Shown one piece after another: positions 13,301 through 25,793 of a stretch of 64,000 bases of DNA (the stretch's first letter is position 1; every line of letters begins with the position of its first letter). Under the pieces are notes generated by a model. That model did no database searches. It saw nothing but the letters and a program-made list of their open reading frames with translations, and was not told the DNA's origin. Position numbers and translations under genes: made by a program. Location of the stretch: positions 22,401,501-22,465,500 of the forward strand of contig NC_046680.1 in the NCBI RefSeq assembly GCF_009870125.1, given 5' to 3'. This stretch comes from Drosophila pseudoobscura (Eukaryota; Arthropoda; Insecta; Diptera; Drosophilidae).

Positions 13301-16254
13301 TTAGGAAAGTTAAATCCGAACATGAAACAAATTTAAGAAAGTTTCCCCCTGTTTTATCATGTAATTCGCCAATGAACAAATGGATGTTTTAACTTTTTCT
13401 GAGTGAGGTGCGGCCAGGTATTCACAGGTATTTTTGGCATTTATTATATTATTATTTTGTTTTGGTTAAATAAGGGTTAAATAATAAATCCATTAGCGAT
13501 TCCATCAACGTACAGAAAAAAGTCTAATTAAAAGACTTTAATTGATTATTCGTGTTTTAAATACAAACATAGAGAAATTAAATAGAATCCACTTTGATGC
13601 AAACGCAAATACATTAAAAAGTCTTTTTAATATAATCTAATTAAAAAACTCTGTAAAATAAATACATCATATAATATTTTATTTTGAAAACAAGTTTTGC
13701 ATCGTGTTGTCGTCCGATATTTTACTCCGATGGGCACGTGCCAGCGAAATTTAATTTAAATATGAAATATTTTTATAAAATATACTGATATTTGGTTAAG
13801 GCACGGCGCCGCTTTTTTTGATCAATAAATAAGTATTTATGACAAACTGGCCGCCATAAAAATACATCAAAAACCAACAATTTTCCCGAAAATAATGCCA
13901 CAATATGGCCATTGTGCACCCAGCGCGAATGGATAACCAAAACATCATTTGCACTTGCCCCTCTCTTGACCCCCACAAAGAGACTCTTCACTTATAGGTT
14001 TAGATCCCATCCAATACACACGATGCATAGCTAATCAAAAATGATTAGCCTACTCTCCTGCGTTGCCCCGGTTTCAGTTAGGCTAATAAAATGTATGTTA
14101 ATATTGCAATGGCATGACATTTTTAAAGGTGAAATTTAGTTCGATGCGCTTTTTCCGGCTGAAAAAAGAAACAACATACTCTTTGCTATAATGTATGTAC
14201 ATATTTTACGTAGAATCAAGCACGTAAATTGTGCGAAACCCATTGAAATTAAAAATAAATACCAATTAGAGCTTGCAATGTTATTTATTTTACATACAAA
14301 AAAATTACGTTCTGTTGTTTCATGCCTGACATCCAAGGAGAAAGTAAAGCATATAAGGTAACTCCCTTTGGGCCACTTTCTGACTGACATTTGACTAGAC
14401 TTTTTTCATAGTAGATGTTCATGGTAGATTATCTTTCAAAATTTGTGGCACCCGAAGCTTTGGTAAGAAGGGACGGCCCAGGTCTGCACTCTGCTTTTCT
14501 TTGACTGTTTTCTGCACAGCAATGTAATTATCCTTCATTGACTTTCCACAGCTCTGCCATGCCTATTTTTGATATAGTTGTTTGAAAAATAAATACAAAT
14601 GTTAATGATATCTGGCCATATGCGCGAATGTAATCAATCCAGTGTACCCTCTACTAATTTGGCTGATGAGAAAATTGATTATACATATGTATGTATGTAC
14701 TCGTGTGACTATGTATGATTATTTCGCCAACCATTGACCTGTTTTGTCGCTCCTCTTGCTTCTTGGATTCATCATTACTTTCAGCAAAAACATCAACTTA
14801 GAGAATTTGTATAGTCGATACAGGCTTTAAATCAAAATAGCACAGGCTTTTATTGACTTGTTGGGTGTTGGGTTGATATCAGATTTCAAATCATTCTGTC
14901 TCCCCACAATTTGTATTTTGTTTTGCTTTTTTTTCAGCACGATCTGGTGGCGCCAGTATTTTGCATAATTAAAGCTGCCTCAGCAGATGCTGGACGCGAT
15001 ATGAAGTCGCTCGGATGATGGGTGGAGGTAAGTCACGGTCTATTGATAATGGTTTTGGGTCTGGGGCTGGTGCTGGGGAGGCGAATTTTGCATTGCAAAT
15101 CGATGGATTCTGATCCATGGATGTAGTTTGAAAGCGGTTAACAAATTTATACGCCCGACGCATGCGAGAAATTTTTGTTTCTGCTGGTTGTTTGGTGTTT
15201 TGGGTTTTGGGTTTTTTTGTTTTGCCGCCGCATTCCACTGGGGAATTCCTGATCAAAATAAACACTAAAATACTCGTAAACTCTTTAGCGGATGCTCTTG
15301 AACATTGGTCGGCGAAGAAGTGCTCGTTAAATGTCATTGTCGGGGTCATAAGATACTAAGAAACCCATACCAATTAGCAGCCGCAGTCGTACATCTAACT
15401 AACATCTAACAGAAGGGGAAATTGCAACAATTGGCCAATTAGAGCAAGTAATGGCTGATACATACTCGTACGTTAGGCCGACTGCAAAATTTATGGCTGA
15501 GGTGAAGGAAAATACGCAAATATTGTCTTGTATTGTATTTTGTGCAAAATTGGTTGCAGTATATTTCTGTACACACAAAGCTGCTGTCCTGTCCATAAAA
15601 CTTGGCTCCAGGAATCTCTTGCTATAAAATTTACGACTAAGCTTGAGGACTAGACCCGTGACTCATGGCAGGACTACCTGCGCATATTTCAGAGCCGTGC
15701 CATTGGTGTAATGAAAAATCCATTTAAAAGGGAAATCAGATTACTAGTAGGTACATAATTGATCCCATCTCAGCATTGTTTCCTTCAATAACCTGTGGAG
15801 TCCTGCCGTTATTAAAGTGTACTTTTATGTCAAATGTCCTTCACTTTGTCCGGCCCATGAATATTTCAGTGACATACATTCCCTGAGTGTAGCCATAAAA
15901 CCAAGTCCGGGGGGACTGATGATAGCAGGGAATGGGACGAAAGCCTAAGCTCTGTACACACTTTATGTGGACATGTTGGTATTGGCAAATTCATTTCACT
16001 CGACTTGTTTCCGTGTGTGCAGAGACAATTTCCATTTCAATAAAAACTCGAATCCACTATATCTCTTATCCCTTTATGGCCGTGGCTTTTGATGCATCAA
16101 ATATCGGCATAGCTTTAGCCTATCCCAGTCCGTGGCACTGACACACAACCACGACACATTATCAACTTATTGATGCCAATATAGTGAGCGCAGTCGACGT
16201 TATTTTTGAAGTGCATACTACGGCCCGGAGCGTAGAGATGAGTGAAGGCCGCAC
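10326..16254. other. Intergenic/intronic, no gene seen
   Basis: No supported coding region. 13440-13760 is very AT-rich, with repeated AGTCTAATTAAAAGACTTTAATTG-like blocks and long A/T runs, so it may be matrix-attachment-like DNA. The rest is unique AT-rich sequence with short chance ORFs. Confidence 0.45.
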
Positions 16255-16739
16255 GTGGTTGAAATAGTCGATATTTCTAGACAAGAGCTGGATAAACACT
16301 CCAGCATCAGATGGAGCGCCCTGCTAAACTTTGCCCAATGCCTTGCAGATCCACTATCTGTTCTTTTTCCCTCTTTTATACGCAAGTTATCTAGTAAAAA
16401 AAAAATGGTAGAACAATTTGCAAAAAAAATGTTTGTGTTTTATTTCACGTCAGAACTTTATAGAACGAACAGACAAACTTTCGATGAAATGTTTTCGTTG
16501 AAAAATGGTCAAATCCTCGTATGGCCACAGACAAATTTAAGCGTTTAAATATACAAAAACAATATGAATATTTTCTTTATTTAGGCTTTACCCCGTCTAA
16601 TTGAAATATGTGAAACATTCCTTCCTTCCTTCCGACCATGGTGTTGTTAGCCCGAGTCCTTCCCCTCTGTGTACCTGAAGACGCCTGCGATATAGGACTA
16701 CGTGTGTTGGATCGGTCGGGTAGGCCACCTGAACGTGTC

Positions 16740-17010
16740 CAGTGCTTACGTATAGCCAAGTTTCCGCATCTTTATAGCCTCATTAGGGAAGGCTTTCAAG
16801 GAAACTTACAGACCGATGTTATTTACACTGACTTCAGTAAAGCATTCAACGCAGTAAACCACTCCCTTCTAGCCAAAGAACTTGACATTTAGGGCCAACC
16901 TCCTGAGATGTGTTTCTGGCTACCTTTGCTCCAGGTCTCACAGAGTACTCTTCAAAAACTCCCTCTGCTCGACAGTTAACGATACTTCTAGAGTACGACA
17001 GGGCAACCGC
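16740..17010 (+). pseudogene. Degenerate non-LTR retrotransposon RT fragment
   Basis: The translated fragment contains VIYTDFSKAFNAVNHSLLAK (motif A of a non-LTR reverse transcriptase, usually DFSKAFDxVxH). After a stop codon and a frameshift near 16890 it continues as RCVSGYLCSRSHRVLFKNS and then TSRVRQG, which corresponds to the SYLxxRxQxVxxxxxxSxxxxxxSGVPQG block. The catalytic YxDD motif and everything beyond are missing. It resembles the jockey/I-type LINE superfamily of insects. With a stop, a frameshift and truncation at both ends, it is a dead relic. Its upstream limit is unclear; similarity is visible only from about 16.8 kb. Confidence 0.7.
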
Positions 17011-17765
17011 ATAACCTTCCACATTCCTATTAGATCGAATATTAGTCCTCCATCTATCCTTCCGGCATGGCGCACGTCATGCAGCAGCGCCCCTCGGTCG
17101 GTTGGGTAATAGTCCTCTGCTGGTGTCGCATGGCTATTTGATGGTGCAGTCACTGTATATCATAGTTAAGCTTAAATAACTTTCACTTCTGGGTAGTTTT
17201 CCCCTTGCCGAGAATGTTACGTATTAGTAATACGAGTATAATAAGTTGTTATTAATTAGTGGCAAGCTCTATCAGTTTTACAAATTAAAGCTAATCTAAT
17301 TATTATTAAATTATTAATAATTTGGTCTGTTCAGCATACCATCTTTTTATGATAATAAAACGCACTGCAATGCTGGTTAAAGTGCTTGAGCGTCGGTACT
17401 GGATATTGTGGTGCAACATTGTCTTTCTGCACCAGGGCTTTAATTGAAATTTTAATTAATATCATGCCATCATGCCATCAGAGAGTCATGCGTCCCTGTT
17501 TCCCAAGGCTTAACCAAAACTAGTGCTATCGAAATTTCCTTGGAAGTCAAGTTTTTTGGTTATTGCCAGGCAATTAAATTTTAAAGCAAAATTCGATAAT
17601 TGCCGCTTGCATGAGAAGCAGGTGCTAATTATGCAACTTAAATGCCAATATAAACCGGAGATAAGAAAGCCAATCGTCGGTTATTTTGTTCGTTTGTTTA
17701 TTAAAGAATTGGTGCGGTGGAGATAGATTTTGTACAAGTTGTCATGGGACAGAGAGTGAGTCCTT
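17011..17765. other. Intergenic, AT-rich
   Basis: 17220-17340 is dominated by A/T with repeated TAATTATTATTAAATTATTAATAA. No gene is seen. The poly(A) signal of the small minus-strand gene lies at the right-hand edge. Confidence 0.5.
17697..17702 (-). terminator. Candidate poly(A) signal of the 70-aa peptide gene
   Basis: AATAAA on the minus strand, 64 bases past the stop codon of the small secreted-peptide gene. The position is suitable for cleavage just downstream. Confidence 0.5.
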
Positions 17766-18044
17766 TCAGTAGTAGGCCACAAATGTGTTTGGATCAATCA
17801 CGGTGGCCACCTCCGCAGGGTGGACGACAGAGCGTCCTGGAATGCGATTGTAGGCAGCTGCAAAGACGGATGGAAATCAGTTGTGTATGTTCTACAAATA
17901 TAAAATGCTTTACGCCCACTCACCAATTATCTTCTGGATGGCTGTCTGTGCATCCAGCAGCTGTGCGGCAGGTGCGGGGGCGGCGCTGGCCAGGATCAGG
18001 CAGACGGCGGCAAATGCCAGGGCAACCATGACAAATTTCGACAT
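17766..18044 (-). CDS. Small secreted peptide, 70 aa, two exons
   Basis: Exon 1 is 18044..17924 and exon 2 is 17857..17766. The 66-nt intron has a GTGAGT donor and a TTTGCAG acceptor, and joining gives 71 codons including TGA. The product starts MSKFVMVALAFAAVCLILAS, a clear signal peptide with cleavage predicted near AAPAPA (residues 21-26). A short mature peptide with no cysteines follows: an amphipathic QLLDAQTAIQKII stretch, then YNRIPGRSVVHP, ending NTFVAYY. Neither exon is long enough to stand out as an ORF, but the signal peptide, exact splice phase, TATA/Inr promoter and poly(A) signal agree. It resembles small secreted peptides expressed in fly cuticle or haemolymph. I do not recognise the family, so no function is assigned. 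Secretion is well supported. Confidence 0.85.
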
Positions 18045-18105
18045 GCTTGTGGTTTTTGGTTTGTTTGGGCTGGATGCTCTTTCTTGAAAGTTGCTTGGAG
18101 TCTAA

Positions 18106-18140
18106 TTGATTCTGCACGAGCAGCGCCGCAGCTATTTATA
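18106..18140 (-). promoter_or_regulatory. TATA box and Inr of the 70-aa peptide gene
   Basis: On the minus strand, TATAAATAG (18140..18132) is followed by an initiator-like TCAATT with its A at 18106, putting the TATA about 34 bases upstream. The predicted 5' UTR is about 60 nt, ending AACCACAAGC before the ATG. Confidence 0.65.
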
Positions 18141-21100
18141 CCCATCTTCGAGTGGGAGACAACAACAGACGGCAGCAGCCAAGAACGGGATGAATGAAAG
18201 CCCCTCCGCCTAGTTATGGGTAGAGGCACATAGGTTATAAGAGAGAAAGAGTGAGAGCTCGTTCTAGAGGCAGCTGTTTAGAAATGGAATTTCTTGTTTT
18301 GGTTTTGGATTCGGTTTCTGTCTAACCGTCTAATTTTTGTGGCATCCTACACTCGTATAATCCGAGAAATGTGAAACGAGTTTCGCAAAAGAACAAACGA
18401 TTCGAACTGGGGAATTCTAACAGCCTCTCGCAGGAAGGCCAAACAATGCACAGCAAATGTGGCAGAAATAAGAAGCTACAAATAAATAATATCAGATACC
18501 ACTTAGATGTGGAGAAGTTCTGACCAGGTGCCAGATTTGTTTATGAAATAAAGAAAGAAATAAAAAAATGATATTCTAAGCTGAAAATTGTACCTAAAAT
18601 CTTACCAGATTGACACTCTATCCTCCTGCTGTGCTCCCGTTTGCTACGTTGTATTATCGAGGATAATTTCCAGCGCCGATTACCAGGCATTTACCAGTCG
18701 ATAGCGCCTTGAAGATGTGGCCATAACGTACATATGAAACTGTTTTGCATACGATTTGTTTTCGACGGCGACAGTTGGGCGACAGTTCATTGTACGACTG
18801 CCCTGTTCTACAGACATTCTGGGCATTTCCCATCGTCACCATAGCCACGGCCACGGCCATATCGGCCACTTGAAAGAGTTAAGAGAAGGAATCGTTTTGC
18901 TTATTTGTCGGCTTTTGTTTTGATTGGTGATTTATAAACAAACCGGTTGGCTTAATTTGCCGCTCCGGTCAGGGGCCAAAGGAAAGTAAAATTTGTAGGT
19001 ATTCTATTCGTTTCATAAATTACGTCAACTGGAGAATTTCTCCAAACTCGAGCAAAAATTTATGCAAAATTCTTGAGATACTTCTGGGACTATGTCGTCT
19101 GCCTGCTTTGAGTACAAAAGATGATTGAAATTTACTTTTCCTCAGGGAGATGGAGAAGGCTTTCAAATTATTCAATCAATCTAAATCTTGTAAGGATAAT
19201 GCAGATATGTGCCTCATTGACAAATTTCCCAGCTGACAGGCGAGGGAAGTATAGGCTGATCCACTTATAAGTACCTGAGGAAGACTCGCGAAGGCAGACA
19301 CATGGCAATTGTTTGGGGAAACAACAATCATGTGTGTATGCGAGTGTGGGTGGGTAATGAGGCAGGCGTTAAGCTGCTTATCGCAATCTTTATGGGCCTG
19401 TCATTTTCCCCCAATAATTGTAATCTATGACCCCGGTCCTGGTCTGTTGGGGCTAGATCCAGAGGGCCAGCGATTTCATATTAATAATGAACCCCCGTAT
19501 TGTGGCCCTGCACTTTTTTTGTATTTGTATATTTTTATCTGCGCTGCTACTCGTTTAATTTGGGCCGTGTGCAAATTTGTTACAGTCATAGATATATGTA
19601 GATACTCTATGGTATTTATGGATATAAATTGGCTTTTGGGCTTTAAAGAGCGAAGAGAAAAGAGCAAAAAGAGACAGGAACAGAAACAGAACGCTCTCCA
19701 TGAAGACGCCACACCACACTGGGGAGGCAGCAGCTGAGTGGCAGCTAAGCATAAACATGTTACCCCAGGGCTTTTTAAATTATGTGACGATAAATTATTA
19801 TTTGCTGCCTTAGCTTGCCTTTCTGTGGCTTTTCGCACTCTTACGATACATGTGTACATCTGTTTGTGGGAAAGAACTTTGCATTGCACAAGAAATCGAC
19901 CCAAAGTCCCGTTTTCAGGCATTTTATTTACTTAGCCATTTCTTTGTTTGTATGCACCCAGCCGCCACGCTGCGTATGCGTAATGTGCGGCAAAAGGATT
20001 ATGTGCCAGCCCGGAGAGACGGAAAAATAAGAACATCAGCATCAGAATTTGATTAATGTCGCATTAATTAGCATAAACATTACCATTACCATATACTCTT
20101 AATGTGCAAAAAAAGATACCCAGAGGAGCTACAGACGTATTCGGGCTAATTTTCATAAGCTCAAGGCATTGCTGGCACATGTACGACAAAAACATAAACC
20201 GCCGTTAGTAGTCACGTGTATATTGCGAAAAAGTAATTAAAAGAACAATCTGCTCTAATCCACTGTTTGAGAGAGTAGGAGCTCAGCCAAAGGACGCTCC
20301 AGCTCGCATCGAGAACACATGCCGAATCAGCAGTGCTCTTAAATTAGATTGGCGGCGAAATTCATCGATTTGATTTGATGGATAAGACGTAGCCCGTCAA
20401 GTGGTAAATCACATTATGGAAAAGTTAGTTTCCATCGCAAGGAAAGTTCCAATTGCCAAGTCACTTTATCGTTGGATGGGGGAAAACTTCTGCATATTTA
20501 ATATCATAATATCGAAGCCGATAGGTTGATCATAATTCATCACGAAGTTCATGGTGGAAAAAAAACTTTCTCTAAGCCGGACTAGCTGAAAAACAATCGC
20601 TTTTGACTAAGTTGGTGCATAAGGAGGGATATTACGAGCCTGAGCTCTTAAAAATAGAAAGCCAGAGTGTGTCAGAGGTCTCTCTTTGCGGTGGAGTGTA
20701 AAGGGCAGCACAGAGCAAACAAACAGCTGAAATGTCAAACACTTTAAATTGAAAATGGAAAGGTAAATCAGTCAAATTTAAAGAAGACAGGCTATTGCTT
20801 CATGTGGAAGGCATATACATAGTAGAAACCACAGATGGAAGAGAGCCACAAAGAAATTCAAACCTCAATACCGCCAATAACAGTTCCAGATCGCTGCTTT
20901 TACGTATAAAGGTGCTATGTACACCTGGCAGAGTGTAATATGTATATTCAATTCCACTTGAGAACATCATCCCCCGCTGAGGGCTTTGTGCGTCTCTGGT
21001 GCTACTTAAGCCTTCAACAGGCAGCCATATGCTGGCTGTTTGTCTTTGGGATGGCAATAGCTATGCCGATGGCGGCACTCGTGCGTAATTTATCATGTCC

Positions 21101-22389
21101 TGACTTCGCTGGGAGTTGGATGCGTATGTATGTAAGTTGACATGGCCGTGCTTTTTTATTATTGCCAGTTCCAACGTAATGATATATTTATCTTGTCACA
21201 TATATTCCAAGGCGCAATCGTCCCCCGATGTTGTGTTTTTTACCATTTGGCGTCACAAGCGGTTTGGTCCTTTGAGTCCCAACCATCGTCACCTGGTTCT
21301 GGCCCTACCAAAGTTACAATGCCAGCCACGGCAACAGTCACGGCAACAGTCACGGCAACAGCCTCGGCAACAGCCACGGCAACAGCAACAGCATCATCAA
21401 AGCGCAAAAACAACAAACAGCAAAAACCTAAAGGAGCCGAGTCGAGACGAGACCAGACCAGGATGTTTTTATCAAGAGTCAAAGCCTCTGAACATTCCAC
21501 TGCGATAATTGCTGACGTAAATCAGGCACAAAAGGGAAATAACGGAGGAGGACTTAAACACATACGCGTGTGCAGAGAGTGACAGGACCTGTTAGCGTTA
21601 AAGGCGCCCGAACATCCGGAACATCGGACACATTAATGCCCAACATTTCTCTTGGAAACCGCATCACAAATTGATATAAATATTCATCTTAGCTGCTGGT
21701 GAAAGGACAACAATATTACTAAATGTGGGGGGCGGGCACTGAATTGAATCTTGAGTTTTCTTAGCTGAAGATAAACAACACAAAACAAAAGCCTGTCCCG
21801 GGAATTGATTCAAATCGAAATATTTGCATTTTATTATTGTATAAGCCATTTGGTTTTGGGACTTAGCAATTGGAAATCTTAAAAGCCATACTAAGTGCCC
21901 ACAAAGCACCTTTTTCTTGTTTCTCGTTTCACTTGTCCTTCGGAAATCGTGCGGAAAAGACAGGCTTGTTGTTGTTTTTATTGGCCAAGTACGCGAGAAC
22001 ACATTTCTCAAATTAATGTGTAAAAAAAGACAAGAAACATTATGCAAATCACGTTTCGATTTTTTGTTTTGTTTTGTTTCTTGCGCATCTACGCGTTGAA
22101 AAGTCAGGGGGCCACGGTATTTTTTTAAGACATGACAAGGTGGGGTGGTTGTGGGAGGGAAGGTGTTCTTTATTCTGTTTTATGGCCAACACACGTACGA
22201 AATTTGCAGCGAAAGTGAAATTTGAAAGTAGCATCCGGTAGAATTATGTTTATTACATCAAATTGCTCTTCTCTTCATCATAAATATTCCAGTCCCACCA
22301 AAAGCTTTCCTACATATATTCCACTGTAACGAATTCATATCTTTGTCAATCATTCACTTCAAATAAATCCACTTTGGCGCGCAGTTACA
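18141..22389. other. Intergenic, no gene seen
   Basis: Chance ORFs only. At 21324-21396 a 12-nt unit CGGCAACAGTCA/CAGCCA repeats about six times. It gives threonine/alanine-rich translations, which I read as a minisatellite rather than a gene. Confidence 0.4.
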
Positions 22390-22399
22390 GCGACTATCC

Positions 22400-22500
22400 A
22401 GTCGATAGTATCGATCAATAGTATCGGTAGCCAAACAGCTGTTTGCTCTGTATACTTTTTCAATATGGCTGCGAGCGAAAAAAAATATACGCTGCGCTGA
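22400..22500. promoter_or_regulatory. DRE/BEAF-like motif cluster
   Basis: GTCGATAGTATCGATCAATAGTATCGGTAG carries several overlapping CGATA/TATCGAT elements, the target type of DREF and BEAF-32. These proteins mark housekeeping promoters and domain borders. The cluster lies about 0.8 kb upstream of the ZAD zinc-finger start codon and may be its promoter or an insulator. No TATA box is present, as expected for DRE promoters. Confidence 0.45.
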
Positions 22501-23249
22501 GCTGTTTAGTGTGTTAGCCGAACAATTAACCCATTGTAGACCGTGGCGGTATTTGAATATTCCACCGAAAATAATGAAAATTGTATCATTTTAGCGCAGT
22601 TTAGGTGCAAGATATCGTAGTTTTTTTTCGAAGTTCAAAGAAAAGATGGCATGGATCTACATGAAGAACTTATTATCAGTCAGATTTTCCGCCATTTGAC
22701 TCAAGTCGTTGAACTGTTTAAATACAGGGGGCTTAAGTGGGCTAAGTTCGTTGTTTCATCGGCATCCGAGACGCTGTATTGCACCAAAATTGAGGCAAAA
22801 ACAATAAAAGCAATCTCCATTGCAGGAAAACAAGCCAAGTATTTAATACATGCTAGTCAAGTGGAAAATTGATTCATTAATCGGCTAAAATTATGTGGCC
22901 AGGGCTGCGGGTTCCATCCAGCTAGTAATATTCGACGGAATATCAAAAACGAGGAATATGTATGATGGAGCTTGAATAATTCGTCAGTATATTTACGGTA
23001 TGAGGTTCGACGGTACATCAGTCCGCTGCTGCGCGAATTGTGCTACAAACTAAAATTGTTATTAAACAATTAACAAACGAATACCGCGAAAAAGGCCAGT
23101 GCCCATTGATATAAAGTCGCGACAGAAGTGTGCGGAAACAAGAAGAAAAACAAGAAAACGTGCGAAAACCACCGCCGGTAGCCGCGCCAAAAAATAAGAA
23201 AAAAAACCCGGGGTGCACCACAAAAAAAAGAAGAAAAACACGCGCAGTA

Positions 23250-24972
23250 ATGGAAGCAGACATTGCGCCTGTGATTGACGCTAATGGCACTGAAGAGATT
23301 AGCCCCGGTGTAGAGGTGGCCCCCCCGGTTTACCAGGAGCTGCAGCCACATACCGACCAACAGCAAGACAAGTCGATAGAAGCCACAGACGACTCAGAAG
23401 TAGTGGAAGAGCTCATGGAGTACATAGGAGAGGTAGTGGTTATAATCCAAAATGTCAAGCACAACAGATTTTCTTCATAAAAAGTGTTCATTTTAGGGTG
23501 ACGCCTCCACTCATACAATGGCCAATGCAGCAGAGACGAAGGAAGTTGCAATAATAACACCAGACGTTGCTGGGGCCGTGCAAATAGGGGAAGCTGAATT
23601 TTTGGACGATGAGATGCCCGAAGTGGATGTGCATAAGCTGATTGAGGAGGTGGACAATGCTAATGCTAATGCATCACCCGCAGAGCAGGGCATCGATGGG
23701 GGCGCAGAAAAAGCCGATGCTGCTGACATCGGTGCGGAAGAAGATAATGCTGCAGAAAAAGACGATGTAGCTGCTGCTGACGTCGGTGCTGAAGAAGATG
23801 TCGCTGCCGTTGAGGAGACGGATGTTACTGCTGAGGAAAATTTTGAGTCTGCATCGGCATCGGAAGAGGAAGCTGAACTAATCACCGGTGACGAGCCACC
23901 CAAAGAGCAGGCCGATGGCACTGACCCTGTTCCTGCCGTCAGGGAGCGCAAGAAGGAGGAGGAAGTTGACGAGAATCAGTGCCGCGTCTGCACCAGCAAG
24001 GAAGATTTAGTCAGCCTCTTCAAAAAGACAGTCGACGCCACACCCGCCGACATGCTGGTGGACCTCTGTCCCAACTTGTCCATTGCCGTCAAGGACTTCA
24101 TGCCGCAGTTCATTTGTACAACGTGCTTGAACAGTCTCACCATTGCCATACAGTTGCGGAAGCAGCTGGAAACCACAGAACGAGATCTACGCAAGCGCCT
24201 GTCCCGCAGCAAGAACAAGGTGCGTCGTCCTCGAGGGTATGTGGTCATTGATGCCCCCGTTTCCGACTCAGCCAGCGACGATGATGAGGACGACGATGTG
24301 GAGTTCAAGGTGTCGGACGTGGCAGGCTCCACTAGTGCGGAGAGCGACTCACCCGAGTCGGACATCAGCGAGAAACGCAAACGTTCGATGGGTCGCGGTC
24401 GTGGACGCAAGAAGGCCTCTAAGCGCGGCAGCGAGGACAACGATGACGAATCGGTCAGTGCCTCAAAGAAGAAGGCACATGGCTCCCCCTCGATGACCGG
24501 TCCCTTTGAGTGCAATCAATGCGACCTGACCTTCTCGCGCAAACAGTCTTACGTTCTACACCGCAAGTCCCACGACCCACGCAGTGTTTTCACCTGCGAG
24601 ATTTGCGAAAAGACGTTCAAAGTGCAATGGGCCTACAAGACCCACATGGAACGTCACGCCCAGGAGCGTGCCCACTTCCGCTGTGAGCTCTGTACGCAGG
24701 TCTTCAAGCTGCGAGCCGAACTTAAGCGCCATATGGCCGTGCGACACGACGAGCATGGCTTCATCTACGAATGCAAGCGATGCCAGCGCACCTTCCTCAC
24801 CCAGCAACGCTTGCAACGCCATCAGAGCACCAGCTGCCTCCGCCATGGCGAGGAGCGCAGCAGCCACAACAACAAGCGCAGGTCCACGGAGGGCCAGCCA
24901 CAAGGCAGGGACCTCTTCAAGTCGGTGGCCCCCCTCACCACCACCTACTGGAGCGACAGCTTCTCGGACTAA
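23250..24972 (+). CDS. ZAD-type C2H2 zinc-finger protein, 552 aa
   Basis: Probable DNA-binding transcription or chromatin-architecture factor of the insect ZAD family. Exon 1 is 23250..23432 (61 codons) and exon 2 is 23497..24972; the 64-nt intron starts GTAGTG and ends TTTTAG, in phase 0. Reading only the long ORF from the Met at 23518 would miss 68 N-terminal residues. The order is: acidic, Asp/Glu/Ala-rich N-terminus (to about 215); ZAD domain (about 222-295) with CRVC at 223-226 and ICTTC around 268, the four zinc ligands used for dimerisation; an acidic, serine-rich linker with basic GRGRGRKK; then four C2H2 fingers (about 398-505) starting ECNQC, CEICEK, CELCTQ and CKRCQR. The fourth finger ends in Cys rather than His. 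It may be the orthologue of D. melanogaster CG12391, a guess from location. The long minus-strand ORFs over it are shadows. Confidence 0.93.
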
Positions 24973-25793
24973 ACTGTGCGTGCCCGGTGCTGGTGCCGGT
25001 GCCGGGCAGAGCTTGTGCTTGGAAATTTCGGACATGTGGATTTCTGTTTCTATGAAAAGAATTTAAGTTTATCTAGCTTTAAGATGAAATTAGTGCAAAC
25101 AAATACATAACATATGTGTGTAACGAATGCGCATTGAATGTTAATCTTCTTTAAGATTCTCTTAAGCTTCTGCTCTGGTTGCCCGGTGGTCTGCTGCCAA
25201 TAGAAAGGATTTTCCCCATAAATTTTCAAAATGAAAAGCAAAAGTTCCCTAACAACTGAAGCAATATGGACCACAGCATTATACATTAATGTTGTACGAT
25301 TCAATGCTCCTTTCCTCTAATGCTCCTCGACTGTGCAACAAAATTGCAGCATTCATTTGTATTTTGTGCGCACAATAATTTAGCTGTAGCTTATGTTTAT
25401 AATGTGGCTGGTTGGCCCTAACAATGAGTATTTAACAGCACGGCTTGCATCTGCCAGCCCCTGCTTCTCCGCTGCCATGCCACAAGCAACCGACCAGAGT
25501 ACTTGACTTGACTGCAGCCACTCAGAAATAAAGTTTCCTCATGGCATGAGCTTAATCTGGAACGTTCTTTGAGCAGTTGCGTACGCGCTTAAATGCAGAC
25601 GGAGGAGGACTGGTTCAACACATGTATTTATTTATACGATTATGTACAAAAGCAGGTCATTAGGGAAAGAAAGCACGGAAGGGAGTCCAATCGTGCTAGT
25701 GCCAAGCAAAAGTGTAGTATCTCTGGTGCTGCTCTTGTGGGTGCTGTTCCTGCTGCTGCTGCTGCTGCTGCTCACTCACGACTCTGGGGTTCA
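24973..25793. other. 3' flank of ZNF gene and convergent 3' flank
   Basis: Contains the presumed 3' UTR of the zinc-finger gene; an AATAAA at 25527-25532 on the plus strand is a candidate end. It also contains the minus-strand 3' UTR of the next small gene. A GCT/CTG run at 25749-25771 belongs to the simple repeats. Confidence 0.45.
25627..25632 (-). terminator. Candidate poly(A) signal of the HAPLI-repeat gene
   Basis: AATAAA on the minus strand about 160 bases past the stop codon of the small secreted repeat protein. Confidence 0.45.

Noticed and set aside
18380..18420. T-loop-like sequence AGTTCGAATCG on the minus strand
   Set aside because: No matching acceptor, D or anticodon stems around it; not a tRNA. 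I found no tRNA or rRNA gene in the window.
18654..18869. 71-codon minus-strand frame starting MADMAVAVAMVTMG
   Set aside because: It resembles a signal peptide at first, but this comes from a GGCCATGGCCACGG-like repeat. No promoter, splice or poly(A) context as seen for the two accepted small genes.
21116..21582. Overlapping open frames rich in Thr/Ala and Gln/Arg
   Set aside because: They come from a 12-nt minisatellite (CGGCAACAGTCA type) that stays open in several frames; no flanking coding signal.
22651..22872. 73-codon open frame MDLHEELIISQIF... after a DRE cluster
   Set aside because: Protein-like and near a promoter-type motif, but short, unrecognised and without splice or family support. 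It may belong to the 5' region of the ZAD gene.
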